Notes: generated from the letters alone by a model not told the origin. Shown: positions 11,189-25,099, counted from the first letter of the stretch. The stretch: 64,000 bases of DNA from Micropterus salmoides (GCF_014851395.1 NW_024044348.1:22879890-22943889); one strand, 5' to 3'. Translations and numbers: made by a program.

Positions 11189-12664
11189 CCAGTAGTGCAG
11201 ATTACACTCCTGCGGGATTTAAATATCATTTTAATTAATCTGCTCACCTGAATTTAATGAGACATGTCCAAGGGGCTGTATGCATGTGTGAATTTGAGAA
11301 TGTGTGTGTCCATATAGTGTGAGCGAAGGTGTGTGCTGCATCTATATGTTCAAGTGTGCATGCCTGTGACTAATGAAGTTCATTGCCGGACTTCAAATCG
11401 CTTCCTTCATTTGGTCTTTTTTAAATTTGCATATATTACCTGTACGTTGGCCAGAAAGACAACGACAAGATGAAAGTGGGATCAATGACAAGGAGACTCT
11501 GTGTGTTTACCCTTAGATTGAAAGGTCCTCTATGAAGAAAACTGCACTACATTTATATAACAAATGAGTATTTGGAAATCAATTTCATCTGATATTAATA
11601 CTAGTATGATTATATAATTAGTCTGTGATCAATATGGCATTGATTCCAATGCAAACGAGGGATTAGAGCTTTCTGTGTTCTCTGGACAGTTCAGCAGACA
11701 TGATCTGGACATGTTCGACAGGCTGACCAGCTGGCCCCTACAACCTTGACCAAGTTTACATCAATACACGATTGAACAGAGCACAGAGGTTATGGGAAAA
11801 TATAGAGGTAGAAGTTACCAAAAGGAAATACACATTCAGAGTTTGGCATAATCTTATTATTTTTACTGATGGACAGTTCATGATAGCACAAAATCTGCTG
11901 AAAGATCAGTGCCTGCATTTGCACGTTATCAGCTAACATGGGCTTATTTGTAGCACTTTGCAAAAATGTAAGACGACCGATTGATTTTAGTATTTAGGCT
12001 GATAATTTTTAGGTAATGCTTCAGCTTCTTCAACACTCTTAAAGATGCAATAACAAGGAAGAAAGGCAGGGAGGCAAGAAGAAAAAAAGATGTTGTTAAA
12101 TTGTTAAGAGATTTATGGTCATTTAAAATATCTGTCTAGTATATTATACAATGAGGGTTATTTAAAGATGTAACTTTACCTTCATTCATATTTTGCACCA
12201 CGCAAATTTATACATTTTTATTTATGTATATATCATATAGAATATTTGGTCTCATCTCCAGTCCTGTAACATTGTGTGTTTGTGTTCAGTGTGACTGTCA
12301 GAATGTGGTTGTCGGTGTGAAAGTCGACAACAAACACGCGAGCACATTGCCAGACATTACACAATAGGCGTACACAAAAACCCTCCCTCCCTCTATCACA
12401 GTTGCCTGTTTTTCCTCTGTTCTGCTTTTGTTTAGTCCAGCCTCATTTGTGATGGTATTTATCTCAGTAAAGGATACAAAAACCTCGCTCTTGTCTGAAA
12501 GAAGAGTCATTTACAATCATTTACATTAACAAAAACTGTATTTTACCATTACAATAACCTCAGACAATAGCATATATTCGCCTCGTTCATTTTGAGCAAC
12601 AAATGAACAGAGGTACACCCGCTCCCATTGTTCTGGGTAAAATGTGCCTTAGACGTAATCACTA
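11189..12664. other. Noncoding DNA
   Basis: AT-rich unique sequence. No open frame here has a recognisable product. The purine-rich stretch near 12058-12092 is low complexity. Confidence 0.55.
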
Positions 12665-12689
12665 CCCCCCCCCCCCCCCCCCCCCCCCC
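12665..12689. repeat. Poly(C) tract, 25 bp
   Basis: An uninterrupted run of C that reads as poly(G) on the minus strand, with potential for G-quadruplex or i-motif structure. Such tracts are error-prone in sequencing, so the length is uncertain. Confidence 0.9.
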
Positions 12690-13676
12690 TCGCACTTTGT
12701 GTATTAGATAATGGGAAGATGGTGATAAGTTCCTCAATATAATCTGCTCCCCGTTGGCTAATGCACATCATTCAGTATTGTGAGGATCACAATGATGGTT
12801 TATTATTGCTCATTCAGAGCTCAACAATGATTTAAACATTTACAATATAGGAACAAACGCACTGTCTCAGATCACTCATCCATTTAAGAGGATGCCAGCT
12901 CTGCTTAGTGGCAGCTGTGTGTTGCTCAGAGGGTGTAGATCATTGTTAGTCTCAGAGCTCCACACCAGACTCCTAGCTTTGTGTGAGATTGTTTTCTAAA
13001 AAAAGAAAATATATCAAGGATGCCTGATTTACAGTAGGTGTGCGTGTGAAATGAGATACAAGTGAGCTTAATTATACACTTGAATACATATAAGTTTACA
13101 GTGAAACACAGCAAATTAATCGGGAATGGGACTTCAACATGATGTGGCCGCAGTAAATGTTCCCATTTCCCCAGGATCTTATAAAGAGAGAACATCTTCT
13201 GTTTAGCTCATCTATCCCTCCTCTGTCAGGCACCTGGGGTATTGAATTTCACTGACACTCGGGCCCTTAATGAGAAGCAGAACGACACCTTCATATTATA
13301 GCTTGTGCCCTACCTCTCTCCATTTCTATGACTTGCTTTAATAAATTACTGTCCAATAAGAACTTTTATGATCTTGGCATATGTTGCCTTTTATAGGTGA
13401 AAATAATTGCGTTCCCAGATCACCCTGCCCATTCTGAACATGAGAATGAGATCAGCGGAGCCTAGAAAATGAGATGGTTTCACAGTGTCTGCACAAGTCC
13501 TTCTCATTTGGGTCGTTAGCCCTCCCCCTTCTTGCTCAGTTTCCTGGTATACCTTCACGGGCACCCCTCCGCCCCACCCCTCTTTGCCACTCTCAACTCC
13601 ACTCATGCCTTGAGAGGCCTGCGCTTGCATGCCAACAGGCACTCTTAAACCCACAACACCATCCCCCAATCGACTT
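12690..13676. other. Noncoding DNA
   Basis: No gene is recognised. The sequence is unique and mostly AT-rich, turning C-rich from 13520 to 13670 just before the next CA array. The overlapping open frames on both strands there follow from that composition. Confidence 0.55.
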
Positions 13677-13704
13677 CACACACACACACACACACTCACA
13701 CACA

Positions 13705-13737
<33 letters not shown>

Positions 13738-13738
13738 T
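13677..13738. repeat. (CA)n microsatellite with interruptions
   Basis: About 31 CA units with one CT and one TA interruption. Confidence 0.97.
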
Positions 13739-16700
13739 CTTGTTTTTGAGTTCCCACTGAAGTGTGACAGAAGCCACTTGACAGGTGACACACACACTTG
13801 ATGTTATCGGGTCAGGGCCAGAGATTCAGCCTCTTGAGTGATGAGAGACTGTCACTCGCATTGTTTATCTATGCTACAGGAGGGGAGAGAGGGGAACGAC
13901 AGAGAGAAAGCGAGTGCCTTTTTCTTTCTTTGCCATATATCACTCAAGGGAGGGGGCAAAGAAAAAAACAGAACCTCGCTCTTTGCAGAAGGCAGAGCCA
14001 ACATGTGGAATATCTGGCCATGACCAGTGACTCTGTGAAGACAGAAAAGATTCTGATGGTTTGCATGGAGATATGGGTCATTATTTGGGTTTCTGCTGAA
14101 CTACCGGAGCAGACAAGAGCAGCAAAAAGCAGTGCTCTTCAATCATTTAGAGAAATGTGCTGGAGTCGGCTCACAAATTGATGTGGCTTTGTTATCGGCA
14201 TTGTCAATTGATTACACCTAGGGCGATAATGAAATAACTAATTGAATGTGTCCTCTTGTAAACAATTTGTTGAAACGTACAAAACACAAACAGCCACGTC
14301 TTGCCTTCGCCCTGTACAAGTGGGAGTGGCTTATAATTAATTGAAGACTGAGTCTGATAACCTTCACAAAACTATTAGCCATGCCTTTAGTTGAAGAAAA
14401 GGGGAAAACTCACTGATAAACCACAAAATGAGACTACAACTATCACAAAAATCTCTATTGCTATGTGGTAGATAACCTAATGTGTGGCGTTATATTTGGT
14501 GGCTGAGCAGCAAAAGCGAGATAAAATAACCAACGCAAGTCTGTTTGACCAAAGCCAAGGTGAAGTGAATCTTAACCCTATCTGCTCCATCTTACTCAGC
14601 TGGGAGCCAGGGGTCAAAGGTCATTGTTTCTGAGACTGGTTTCTTTGTATTTCATCATGGATATAATGAGGGAAAAGACCCAGCACTTAAGTTCCCTTAT
14701 AGAAGAGAGAGCACTGAAAGGAAAGAAATGCCCCTAAAGGCCCTTTATAACTAAACTCTTTTGTTCTTTTCACTTTGTCTTTGCCTCTCTGTCTTCATTA
14801 ATTTTATCCTTCACATCTGTACAACAACTTGTGAAATGTGCACTTTAATTAAGAGGATAGTTCAGAATATGACACGGTTTTCTTGTTACAATAATTATTT
14901 ATTAAATTTAAAATATCTTTAGCACAGGTTAAAAATTAGACACTTCCATCTACCATGAGCGCCTTGGGATTTAACATGGTTCTAACATGGTTGAAAATAA
15001 ACACTCTTAGAAACCAAAAAAGATTTCTTCCCATTTCCTCCATCGCTATCTTCATAAAATGTCACATTAGAGTTGCTAGGGCAGAGGCAAATTTGGCATA
15101 CAGACAATCATCGTTTTCACTGGACATAGTATTAGAAAAAAACTGTCAAAGTTTTCAAAATCTCTTTCCCTTGCAAATCATGATTTGGAGAATTTGGAAT
15201 GAGTCAAAATTGCTTGCTGTACCAGCTTCATAGGTTGTTTAATGGTTTCGCGTCCGTCTATCAGAAACAAATGTATGCCATTTTAAAATAACAGCACACT
15301 TTAAAGCTGGTGATTTGTCTTTTTGGTGTGATAACTCAAATGGCAGCCCAGTTTCTATTGCTTTTAAGCAACGGTTTTGCCATGGCATTTTATTGGCTGT
15401 GTTAGACACTAAGGATATGTAATCAATTATTAAGTGTATGCATGTGAACGTGCAGTGGCAATGAAAATAACTACAAAGAGTATGGTCAGACTGCCATCCT
15501 TCCCCTCATCTTATTATTCCCCAGCCCGACTATTCCACAAACCAGTGATTTATGGTCCTTTTTGCCTCAGCCCTACCTTATGAAACATAAAAAAAGATAA
15601 CAAGTAACATGAGCAGAGCACTGTAGTAAATGGCAGGCCAATGCATTAGTTATCAGTAAGAAAACATTAACAGCAAAGACATATATTTTCCAGTTTTGAA
15701 GTTGTTTACAAACCATATCCGTGTTCACAATTTATTATGTTTTTCCATGTTTGATTTTTTTTTTTTTTTTTTGTTATCACATGCCATATGAGAAGTCTGG
15801 ATTACAAAAGTACCTGAACAAATTGCTTGTATATTAGCATGCATAGCTGTTTGGTATTTACATCTTATTTACAGACTTGAACTAAGAAGAGAAGGATCTA
15901 CAATACATTTTCTTTCATGTGTTTCATTTACATTTCTAGGATGGAGAACAAAAAAGCAGCCTCATACCGATTTGCAGAGTACACAGGACATGCACATAAA
16001 ATAGAATGTTTGCTACACTGAACAAAGTGTTTTTGTTTTATTCCATACCGCTGAAAAAGGAATAGCTCAATTCTGTAACAGGCTACGTCTCTGACCAGTG
16101 CTACTTCATTGCATAACGCAGATCTATTTTTCCCCCCTTTGTCTGTATTGTGTTCCAGTCTCCGAGCACAGGGGGCTTGGAAAGGTTAATTTACGATGTT
16201 AAGCGTGGCATGAAGGGAAAAGCAAATAGGAAAGAGCATGCACAGCACCAGAGAAGGACATTAAGCTGCGGCTACATCTTTCTCTTTCTTACTCCCTCTA
16301 TCTGTCCAGTGGCAACAGTAGGGCCCCCCGATGTGTACAAAAACACAGGGCTATCACCATCCGTCATTGCACACATACTGAGAGGATCTTTCACCAGTGA
16401 TCAGGCTGTAAGCAGGCACACACTACTGACATCGATGTCGTTCCTAGCCACAGTAAAATACCCATATCAATGTGTGCAAGAAAATATAAAAGACATACAG
16501 TATATTGGACGATTTAGTTAGCAGGTTCAGTGTAAGACAAAGGAGAAGACAGTAAAGGAAATGTCTGTTACCTACATTATACAGTAGAGCTAATCTAATT
16601 AATGACAAAATATAACATAACTATATTCACATTTTAGGCCTCTTATGTTATGTTAGTGTCAGTTTTTGTAGAAAGAATGGAAGACATGGATATATTTAGA

Positions 16701-16869
16701 CTGCAGACAATATTTGTAATCCAGGGACTAGTAACCTGCTCATGGGATGTTAAGGTCATTAAAGATATTGCTCATTTAGTTGGAATAACATCAGTATCGT
16801 CCTCCGCTCTCCCCGCTACAACAGGTCCTGTGTCCACCTCCAGCTCATTTACACTCAACCTCTAATATA
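13739..16869. other. Noncoding DNA
   Basis: No gene is recognised. It holds a poly(T) run of 18 bp (15755-15772) and otherwise unique sequence. The two largest open frames (13798-14181 and 16150-16521, both plus) show no domain, signal peptide or known motif. Confidence 0.55.
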
Positions 16870-17275
16870 GGCAATCAGCAGCACTATACCCTCACTGGGG
16901 GTCCATAAACACTTGATTTCACAGAACTGCCTTTGATAAAGGAGGGAGGTGACTGCAGGAGCATGTTAATGTGCTTTCCCATAAAGCTTATCTCTGACTG
17001 GGGTCATGCAGGCCAAGTGGCAAGGGGCTGATTGCCATAGCAATAAGACCCTAGAAGCCGTTACTTCAGCTTATGACCCCTCTGACAATAACGGAGCCAA
17101 CCAAGGCCTACCTTTGGATAATCAAACCCCTCATCCAGGCCCATGTGGGAAATAATGTGGACATTTACTACAGTACAATTGAAATGAGGGGCGAGCACAA
17201 ATTAACCTCTGGTAACGGAGAGGGGTGGCCCGTTGTGATAGGAATCATAAATTTTTAATTGTCCACCAGCAGCAG
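16870..17275. other. Candidate conserved noncoding element (texture only)
   Basis: A high-complexity stretch without simple repeats. It contains TTGATAAAGG-type (GATA/TCF-like), GGATAATCAAACC (bicoid-class homeodomain), CATAAATTTTTAATTG and repeated TTAAT/ATTAA cores. The texture matches vertebrate developmental enhancers. The one open frame (17073-17258) resembles no protein I know. Confidence 0.25.
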
Positions 17276-20200
17276 TGTTTTAAAAGCATGTAAATACAAA
17301 ATCATGAGCTGACCCACACTACTGGAACATGGCTACTGTTTAAACAAAGTAATTCTAGAAAATAAATAAATAAATAAATGCCCCTTTTACAGTTCCAAGG
17401 CAACACATTTCTTAAAACATATATTTAAGATGTGTATAGTTTTTTCTGTTAGTACGTTGAGCTGCATAATCATGTTTCCTCTATTTTTGTCAGGTGTATG
17501 TGATGATACTGTATAATTTAGTGAACTAAAGACTGGAGCTTTGAAGAACACTTTGATAGCATATGGTTATCCCCTGCTGTCACACACTCTCTGCTCTGTA
17601 GGGGGCCCAGAAGCGATGTGTGCGTAACTTTCTGGATGCCACAAACTTTTCACTTCTCTGAAACTGAAGGATTACACCCTGTTCACAGCAGGGGGAACAG
17701 CATGCGTCCTAGCATCTCCCCTTGAGCCACTTTAATCTCCGCTCTGCACCCTAAAGACAAACCCTAATGTCCCCTTAAAAAAGAACCAGGCTCAGATGGC
17801 AGAGTAAGGGTAAGGAAAAGCATCTTCCCCGTGTACCTTACCCTCAATGAGGGTGCACAATCTTTGCGTGATCACAATGAGCTTGGGACTGCTACCAAAA
17901 AAGTCTATTCTGTGTTTTTCATATACATTAGCTTCATCAATTGTGGTTCAAAGCCGGCAAATTGGAATCTAGTTAAGCTGTTTTTGCTGCCGTTAATTTT
18001 CTCTCTTTTCTGGCTCAAGTGCAGGGAGACTAAATCAAGCTGTCAGAAACCAGACTGCACAGCTAAACGGTGCAGGCTGAAATGCCACCTGTCCACAGCT
18101 TCTGCCGATTTATTTCACTATTTATTTATTTCTATAGTGGCAACATGGGTATTTGTAAAAGTCCCTATAGCTTATGACAAATTTAGCCTGTTTGTGTTTT
18201 TATATATTTGCATACAGCCCTTACGTGAAGGTTTGGGCTATTTCACCGCTGCTAATGGTTGCTAAAAGGATGTGTTTTCCTCCATTACCTAATAAGATGC
18301 TAAAGATTTGGTTTACAGCATTTATCAATGGTATTACACTGAGGTCAGCCCAGAGCATTTACTCCAATTGAGGCATTTTGGTTAATCCGATTCTCTCCAT
18401 CCCCCCCTTCCCTCAAATCTTCTTGGGAGCCCATCTCATCTCAGTGAGGGGCTTGACAGCAAACTGCTCACCCAGAGCACAAGCTTATGCGCAGGCCAGA
18501 ATGAGGTGGGAGTAAGGGCTTTAAAGGCTGTATCATTCATCCCCATCATTAGCTATGTGACACAAGGAGGTCTGCTCAGTCTGGCTGTTAGAACAACCCT
18601 CGTCCACTGTATCTCTACATCCACATCCATGCTCCCTTATATGCTACAGGCTGTCAAGTTCTTTTTCAGTCAAAATACCCAAACAAGTCAGTAATTCTGT
18701 GAGTAATGTGAGGATGTACACACTCTATGTTGAGCTCATACACATGAATCATGTTTCAAGAGACTGGGGGCGGCTTGGAGGTCAGGATTAAAGTAGAGTA
18801 GTTGACACGGGTTGCCACACTGTAATTCTTTCACCTTTGACCCCACTCCCGCTACCCCAACCATGTCTGGCTTGAGGTCACTGTTAATCGTGGGGGGGAA
18901 GAGCATGGATGTGCGTTTGAGCGGCAGGAAGTCTTTTTTTCCCACTATGAATTTCTTTCAACAACATTTTTGTACTCTTTGTTACGCATATAACAGAGTT
19001 ATGTTAAGCTTGTTGAACGGATGTCTCTTGCTGAATGGTACATTGGGAGTGGTAGTTAACTTCTCCCACCATTTAGCTTCTTTTTTTTTTTTTTTTATCA
19101 AAGAACTGGTTATTTTCTAAGGCAGTTTTTATAATTGTTTGCTCTGAAGATTCAAGCAGGGAAAGTCCGATGTCCAATCAAGCCGTAAAAGCAACTTTAA
19201 GTCATGTAACATTCTCTGAGGGAGAAAATGACCCAAACGGCTCCTTCTAATTTGTAATACAACAGGAAGTGAATCTGTTTTAGCTTTTGACTAGCTGAAA
19301 ATGTTGCATATATCATCACAGTAGCATTTCAACTTGTCAACGTCCCATTCTCACTAGTCAGAATGAAATTTTTAAATTAAGCCTGGCTGAACTTTAACAA
19401 CTGCTTAAAATATTTAGACATAACGTATCTCTGTGTCTGTCATTGTGTTGTATTTTGTGTTGTCCAAACGTCCATGAGGCAGAGGGTCTTACTCTCATCA
19501 TCAGACTGGCCAACTTTGCACCTATTGTTTGGCCTACAGCTTGTTTTTCTCTCCAGTGTTCTGCCTCTGTATTTGCTCTGTAACTTGGCCCCAATGTGTT
19601 TCAGCGTCAGTGGGCCACAGCCGTACGCAGTACACACACAAGCTAGCCAGTGATGACACTAATGGAGTGTTTAGTCAGGAGGACATAGACTTATTAACCA
19701 GCTGAGAGAATGGGCTTGATGGTAATCAAATAAAGCGGAGATAAGTTAATTAGCTGTATGTGCAGTGGAGTAAGCTACACAGGATTTATCTTGACTGACA
19801 TGGCACTTGTATGCTGCTACTCATTGAGACACACAAACACTGTACTTTCAACATGGTTAAGTGGAGATAATAGGGCATGGGTATGTGAGTTCATCTCTAT
19901 CAGCTATGTAGCTGTTTTACTTATCACATTGTTCGTAGGAATATAAACATATATGAATATCTCTATATGTTCCCTGTTCTTGTTTATGTATCAGACATGG
20001 GTGAAGCAACTAAATGGCCCAATATGACTCAGACCCCTCTTTGCTTAATCCAAAAACAAGATTGTGGAGCTGCTTTATCCTGCTCTCACACTGACCACAG
20101 ACATGGATGGACTGCTGTGCTAAAAGAGATTTTATCTACCAAGAACAAGGGGGAAATGGGAGGAGGATGGAAGGAATCAACATTGAAAAAGGCTGGGGTG

Positions 20201-20569
20201 AGGTATTAGAGCAGAGAAATGGAAAAGAAAGGTAGAGAACCCTAAGAGAGAGGTGGGTGAATGGGGGAAGGAGCAAGAAGAGAATGAAAAAGGCTGATTA
20301 AGTGGGGCCCATATGAGGATGGTAGAGGAGAGAAAGGCAGCGGACGTGGCCCAATAGGGGGTAAATCTGAATCAGTAGCGCTCTATATCCTTCGTCTCCC
20401 TGCCCCCCTCCTCTCTCCCACATATCCATCATGTTAATATACCTACAGCGTGGCCCTCTGGGTAATATATCTTTGACCTGTGATTACGCTAACAGCTTAT
20501 TGTTTGCACACTGAACAATCCCATTATGTCGGCGATCTGTTTACATACAGCCTTGCTGTTTAGATTAGC

Positions 20570-20571
<2 letters not shown>
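17276..20571. other. Noncoding DNA
   Basis: It contains a short (AAAT)n run at 17360-17379 and a poly(T) run at 19081-19096. Between about 17830 and 18360 the sequence is unique and partly open on the plus strand (144 codons from 17831), but I recognise no domain or exon boundary. Confidence 0.5.

Positions 20572-20603
<32 letters not shown>
20572..20603. repeat. (TG)n microsatellite
   Basis: Sixteen TG units without interruption. Confidence 0.97.
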
Positions 20604-20605
<2 letters not shown>

Positions 20606-21900
20606 CAAAAGAGAGAAAATGCAAGGATGTGCTTCTATGCGTTTGTATGCACTTTCAACCATTCTGCATGAACATGTTCATCTATGCATGTTTATGTACA
20701 TGCACTGACCCCAGTCAGGGTCATTGCCAGATAAAAACACACATGCTACCTTGCATTCAAAAGCACAGATAAGCAAATCAACCTGTCACACATTGTCTGC
20801 AGCTGCGCAGAAATGGGGCTTTGTTTGACTTCTAAGAAAGTGGAAAGCCTTGAGGCTCAGAGAAGATCAGCATTTGCTCAATGTCTTGTTTCCAACCACA
20901 TATGATGTCTCATGTTTGAGTGACATCTTCATCCTTGCTGTATTTTAAATCTTCTTTAAATAATCACTGCTAAGTCATAAGTCCTAATTTCAAGTTTGTT
21001 TACATGTTGACTGTAAATACCCTCATGTGATTCAGTGTGCTCTGACAGTATTTGAATTAAGAAGATTTCTCCAAATAAATTGGCGGCACAACTGGGAATA
21101 CAAATGCAGTAATCTACAGTACCTACAGTATTCTGCTAAAATTACTATTTTTCTTGGCAAAGGATATCGGTGCATTGATGAGATTTTGATCAGTTCAGTT
21201 ATTTTGAGGTTGTAAGCGGAGTTGTGTCCAGAAAGAGTGCAGCTGTTGTGGTCAGGCACTGAAGAATCATTGGGATGGAAGGGTACGAATTATTTAACCA
21301 CAAGGCTGAACATCTGGTTGAGCTGAGAGCCATGCTCATTAACACAAAGTTAACCTCAGACAGGACGTGAGGTCATGACAGCCCAGAGAGCTGCGTGACA
21401 GTGTAACAGGTCAAGGGGTTATTGAACTCTCCAAGGTGGCTGCCCGTCAGAAAAGACCATTCTATAGGTGGACAGACCAGGAAAATACTTGAACGTAAAG
21501 CTCAGTACAGTCAAAATCGTCTCTTTTTTTTCTCCCACCCATTCTCCCAAGCCTCTCTGTCTTTCTCTGCTCTGCTCTCGGACTTCTCTGGCAGCACATA
21601 GACTCATTGAGATGTGCAAATCCCTTTGACATAGGATGAATAGACAGTTGCTGGCAGGATGCCCCATGCCACTTTGTGTGCTGCCACTTAATTGGAGCGC
21701 CCCAGTTTGCTTTCCCTCTTCTGTTCTCCTACCCACGTTCACTATGTCCAGGTTCTGTCTGACATCAAAGGCAGGGTTACTGTATGTGTCCCTTCAAAGA
21801 GTTCAAAACCTATCAGCACTGCTGTATGGCTGGAGAGTACCTTTCATAATAGGAACGGGAGTGTTAAAGCATTTTATGTCATCTCACTATACATTTTCTC
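20604..21900. other. Noncoding DNA
   Basis: No gene is recognised. A pyrimidine-rich run at 21520-21590 is the main composition feature. Frames on both strands around 21419-21950 overlap and look accidental. Confidence 0.5.
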
Positions 21901-23591
21901 AAATCAAAGTAAGGAGATGTAAAGCGGACAAAGAGCTGGTGTTGGTTTAGAGAGTCAATCCAGTGACTAGGCCTACCTGCACAGCCTCTTCTATGAATAG
22001 TGGTTCACATTCCATCTACAAGTCAGCATGCAAAGGACAGCATCTGAGACTATACATACTAGTGGATATACTGTACATATATACAGCAACATATTTGAGT
22101 GGCACTGTGTATGATTGTGCATCTGTATGCATGCGCTTGTATTTGTTGAGTGTGTGTCAAAGTGAACAAGGTTTTGTTTTTTCCCATCCGTTCCATTGCG
22201 TCCATCAGTAGCATTCAACGCTAGGATGACGCTCTCCTCATGAGGCTCTGGGGACATGCAGTGGAGAAGTGGACTGTGGGGATAGTATGGGGGATTGGAG
22301 GTAGGGGGTCATGATTTTCTGGATGCACAGCACACACTGAGAGGTAGAGGATGCAAGATGGTGGAGATGAGGTGTTCAACAAGCTAGTATTTCCCCTGCT
22401 GTCCATGCAAAGGTTTTCTGTCTTCACCAGTGATGGGGGTAGTAACCTTTGAGGTTGTGTGTTCATTGGCTTGGCATATTATCTGTCAGTCCATTTAGTT
22501 ATATTCATAGTCCATAGAAGACGGAGGTCAGAGTCCTCATGGCTACAACGCAATCAATGAGGTGTTCTCTTCCCCCAGTGTGTAGGCTCAGGCTCGGAGC
22601 ACCGTTTCAAACCGTGCAAAGAAATAAGTAGCCCTCTCAGGCTGACAGCAGCTTTGCTACAGTAGTTACAACCCAGCACATGGGGAGGGAGAGGGCAATT
22701 ATTGCAATGGGAAAGAATAAATAGGTTCATAGTAGGCAAAATTGTCAGTAACAATATAAAACAAAATGTCAAACATTAAAAACATTATTTAGAAGTGCCA
22801 AGGTAGACTCATGGTTTGGGTGAATTGCTTGCTTTCCCTTTTTTAGTTTGTTTCCATTATGGACCTGATTGATGAAACCAAAGAAACTGCTGCCTTGGAA
22901 GGTTGTCAAATAATAACATTACCTATAGCTAATGCCTTTATGCATCTATTCAAATACATAGGAAAAGTGTCCAGATACCTGGAACTACGTCTACTATCGG
23001 AAAACATGTTCAAGTTTTAAACTTTTAAAAATGTTGTCTGAAATATCCACATATTTAGATTCATGATCTACTAGGGGAGTGGTAAATATACACTATAGTC
23101 TGTTCCATGCTGTTTTCATTCATCTCTATTTACATATACTAGTGTGGATATTGGAGAGGAAGACTAGGCCGTTATGTAAAGAGAATAAGAAGAATAGGAA
23201 GTACAATTTTTACAGTCCAAATAGCTCCAAAGAGTAGCGAAATGATACTGGAAATGATAATTACATGGTCTCTGGGGAGGTAAGAAGAATACTGACTTTA
23301 TATGGAAAATACTGAATCATGTGTTCTTTATCCACAGTCATGAAGGTTTATGTTGGTGAGAGCAACTTGGTATGTTTCCTATATTAGGAATAAGAATAGG
23401 GTTTTATTATGATCTATTTACAGAAACATGCACCAATGATCTTCCCACAAAGAGAAAATAGTCCTTCCAGTGTCTGACGTTGTCAACCATCTCATGAGTA
23501 TGAGTCTGTCTGGGTTTTCTTTGTTTTGTTATTCCTTTTTTTTTTTTTTTTTTTTTTTCATCTTTTGTAGAAAAAAGCTGGAGGTAAAATA
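21901..23591 (-). other. 3'UTR-like sequence downstream of candidate exon
   Basis: On the minus strand this follows the exon-like segment 23592-23774. It is unique sequence apart from a poly(A) run on this strand (23536-23558). An AATAAA hexamer reads on the minus strand at 23408-23403, within ATAATAAAACCC, which could serve as a polyadenylation signal, but no clear GT-rich downstream element follows. The assignment depends entirely on the candidate exon being real. Confidence 0.2.
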
Positions 23592-23774
23592 TCAGGGAGG
23601 GAAACAGGAGTAGTAAGAGGCTTTCCAGAATTTCACTGTGGGGATTTTGAGGGATTTCAGGGAGCCTTGTCTTTTGTTCTTTAGTGAAGTCATTTTTGAA
23701 TGTTGTGCTTTGTAGGTGTCTCCGTGCAATTGGTCAGCTGCTCTGATGTCATCACTGCTCAGTCGTTGGGTTAT
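23592..23774 (-). other. Candidate terminal coding exon (unidentified)
   Basis: On the minus strand a long polypyrimidine run (about 23830 down to 23777, rich in CCCTCC and CTTTCCCTCTC) ends in GTTCACAG, a strong vertebrate acceptor. Directly after it, in phase 0, lie 60 open codons and a stop. The peptide starts ITQRLSSDDIRAADQLHG, has a basic middle (SLKNKRQGSLKSLK) and ends KASYYSCFPP. I do not recognise it. Another phase gives only six codons (NPTTEQ) before a stop, so the exon could also be mostly UTR. No upstream exon could be identified, and the same pattern can arise by chance in 64 kb. Confidence 0.25.
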
Positions 23775-24049
23775 CTGTGAACAGAGAGGGAAAGACGGAG
23801 GGAGGATGAGAGGGAGGGAGGGGATGGACAAGAAAAGAAAAAAGTCATTAAAGTGTGACTCGGACCACAGTTCTCTCACACACACTTTAGTGTAGTGCTT
23901 CCATGCAACCCCACACACACACACATAAAGTGCACCATGAGATGGTGCGTGAAGCCCACATTCAGTGAGCTCTACAGGACCCTTGTCTTAGCTTTGTCCC
24001 TCCGTCCAGGGTTTATGGTGAGACACAGTGAGTCACTGTCACTGTATTT
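23775..24049. other. Polypyrimidine region (minus strand) and noncoding DNA
   Basis: It includes the purine-rich plus strand (23780-23850) that forms the acceptor-like tract on the opposite strand and a short CA run at 23911-23926. Nothing else is recognised. Confidence 0.5.
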
Positions 24050-24065
24050 GGGGGGGGGGGGGGGG
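24050..24065. repeat. Poly(G) tract, 16 bp
   Basis: An uninterrupted G run, possibly quadruplex-forming. Its length may be uncertain in the assembly. Confidence 0.9.
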
Positions 24066-25099
24066 TGGCGTGGGCTCTGCTGTCGCTGGTGCCAGTGTAA
24101 AAACAAAGGCAGAGTGACCACCCTGTGAGTGTACATGGTAAGCCCACTTGGCTGAGATTCAGAGTGACAGTGGCGTCAGCATGGGGGGTGACTCTTTAAT
24201 CAGCTTCAATTAAGGCCAAGGAGAGATGAGCAAATTCAGTGTGGAGGAGTCCTCTCTGTGTCTACTTCCCTCTACATTAGTTCAACTCGTCATGTTTAAC
24301 TCCATTAAAACACAAAAATACTGTTCTTTATTCTGTTTTTGTGTCTTGAAATACAGTTTGGTGAGGCCCCAGCTTGTGCACTGGGTAAGGATGATTCATG
24401 TAGGCAGAAGGAGTGCTTTGTGGGTGGGCCATTAGACATAGAGACTATAGTGGAATTCAGCTACTATCTACTGGAGATCCAATTACATGACCCTACTGTA
24501 AAGGTGTCTAGCCTGCACCCATTATAAATCACCATAAACAAAGCAAGTATTGACACTGCATTGCATACCGTTACAGCTCCACTCATGCCTGTAAAGTCTG
24601 AAGTTATTATCTCAGTAGTATACATCCAATTTGTTCAAAAAAATGTGTTATATAAGGTGTTTCATTTATATATTAACTTGGCACAATTTTAGTATTCCCA
24701 AAGACGTGGATAGAGCCAGAGACAAGTTGTGCAATGTGTTGATAAAATATCTAGTCAAGACTATAATTTTATTTCTACCATTATTACAGTATTATGAACA
24801 GTTATTTCCAGTATTACTATTATTTGTGGTATCATCCCACACAGATATATACAGGGGCCGCTCTCTTTGTTTGCCTTCCACCACTTACAGCGCAAATCAC
24901 CGCAAGCTATATGTCTCTGTTTTGTCCACCATTTTACACAGCAGTGAGCCATGTTCTATGAGCTAATATCCTCACAACTGAGATCAGAGCCATTGCCCCG
25001 GGGCACGCTACATCCACTCTCAGACAACAGCAGCAGTCAAGACTTCAGCCCTTCAAGACTGAATGTGGTTCGAGGCTGTGTGATAACAGAGTATGTGAT
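24066..25099. other. Noncoding DNA
   Basis: No gene or mobile element is recognised. The 111-codon frame at 24631-24966 is hydrophobic because the sequence is T-rich, and it shows no family resemblance. Confidence 0.55.

Noticed and set aside
21615..21645. Possible microRNA (TCCCTTTGACATAGGATG resembles part of miR-204)
   Set aside because: Only the first half matches, the order of the second half is wrong, and no precursor hairpin is seen.
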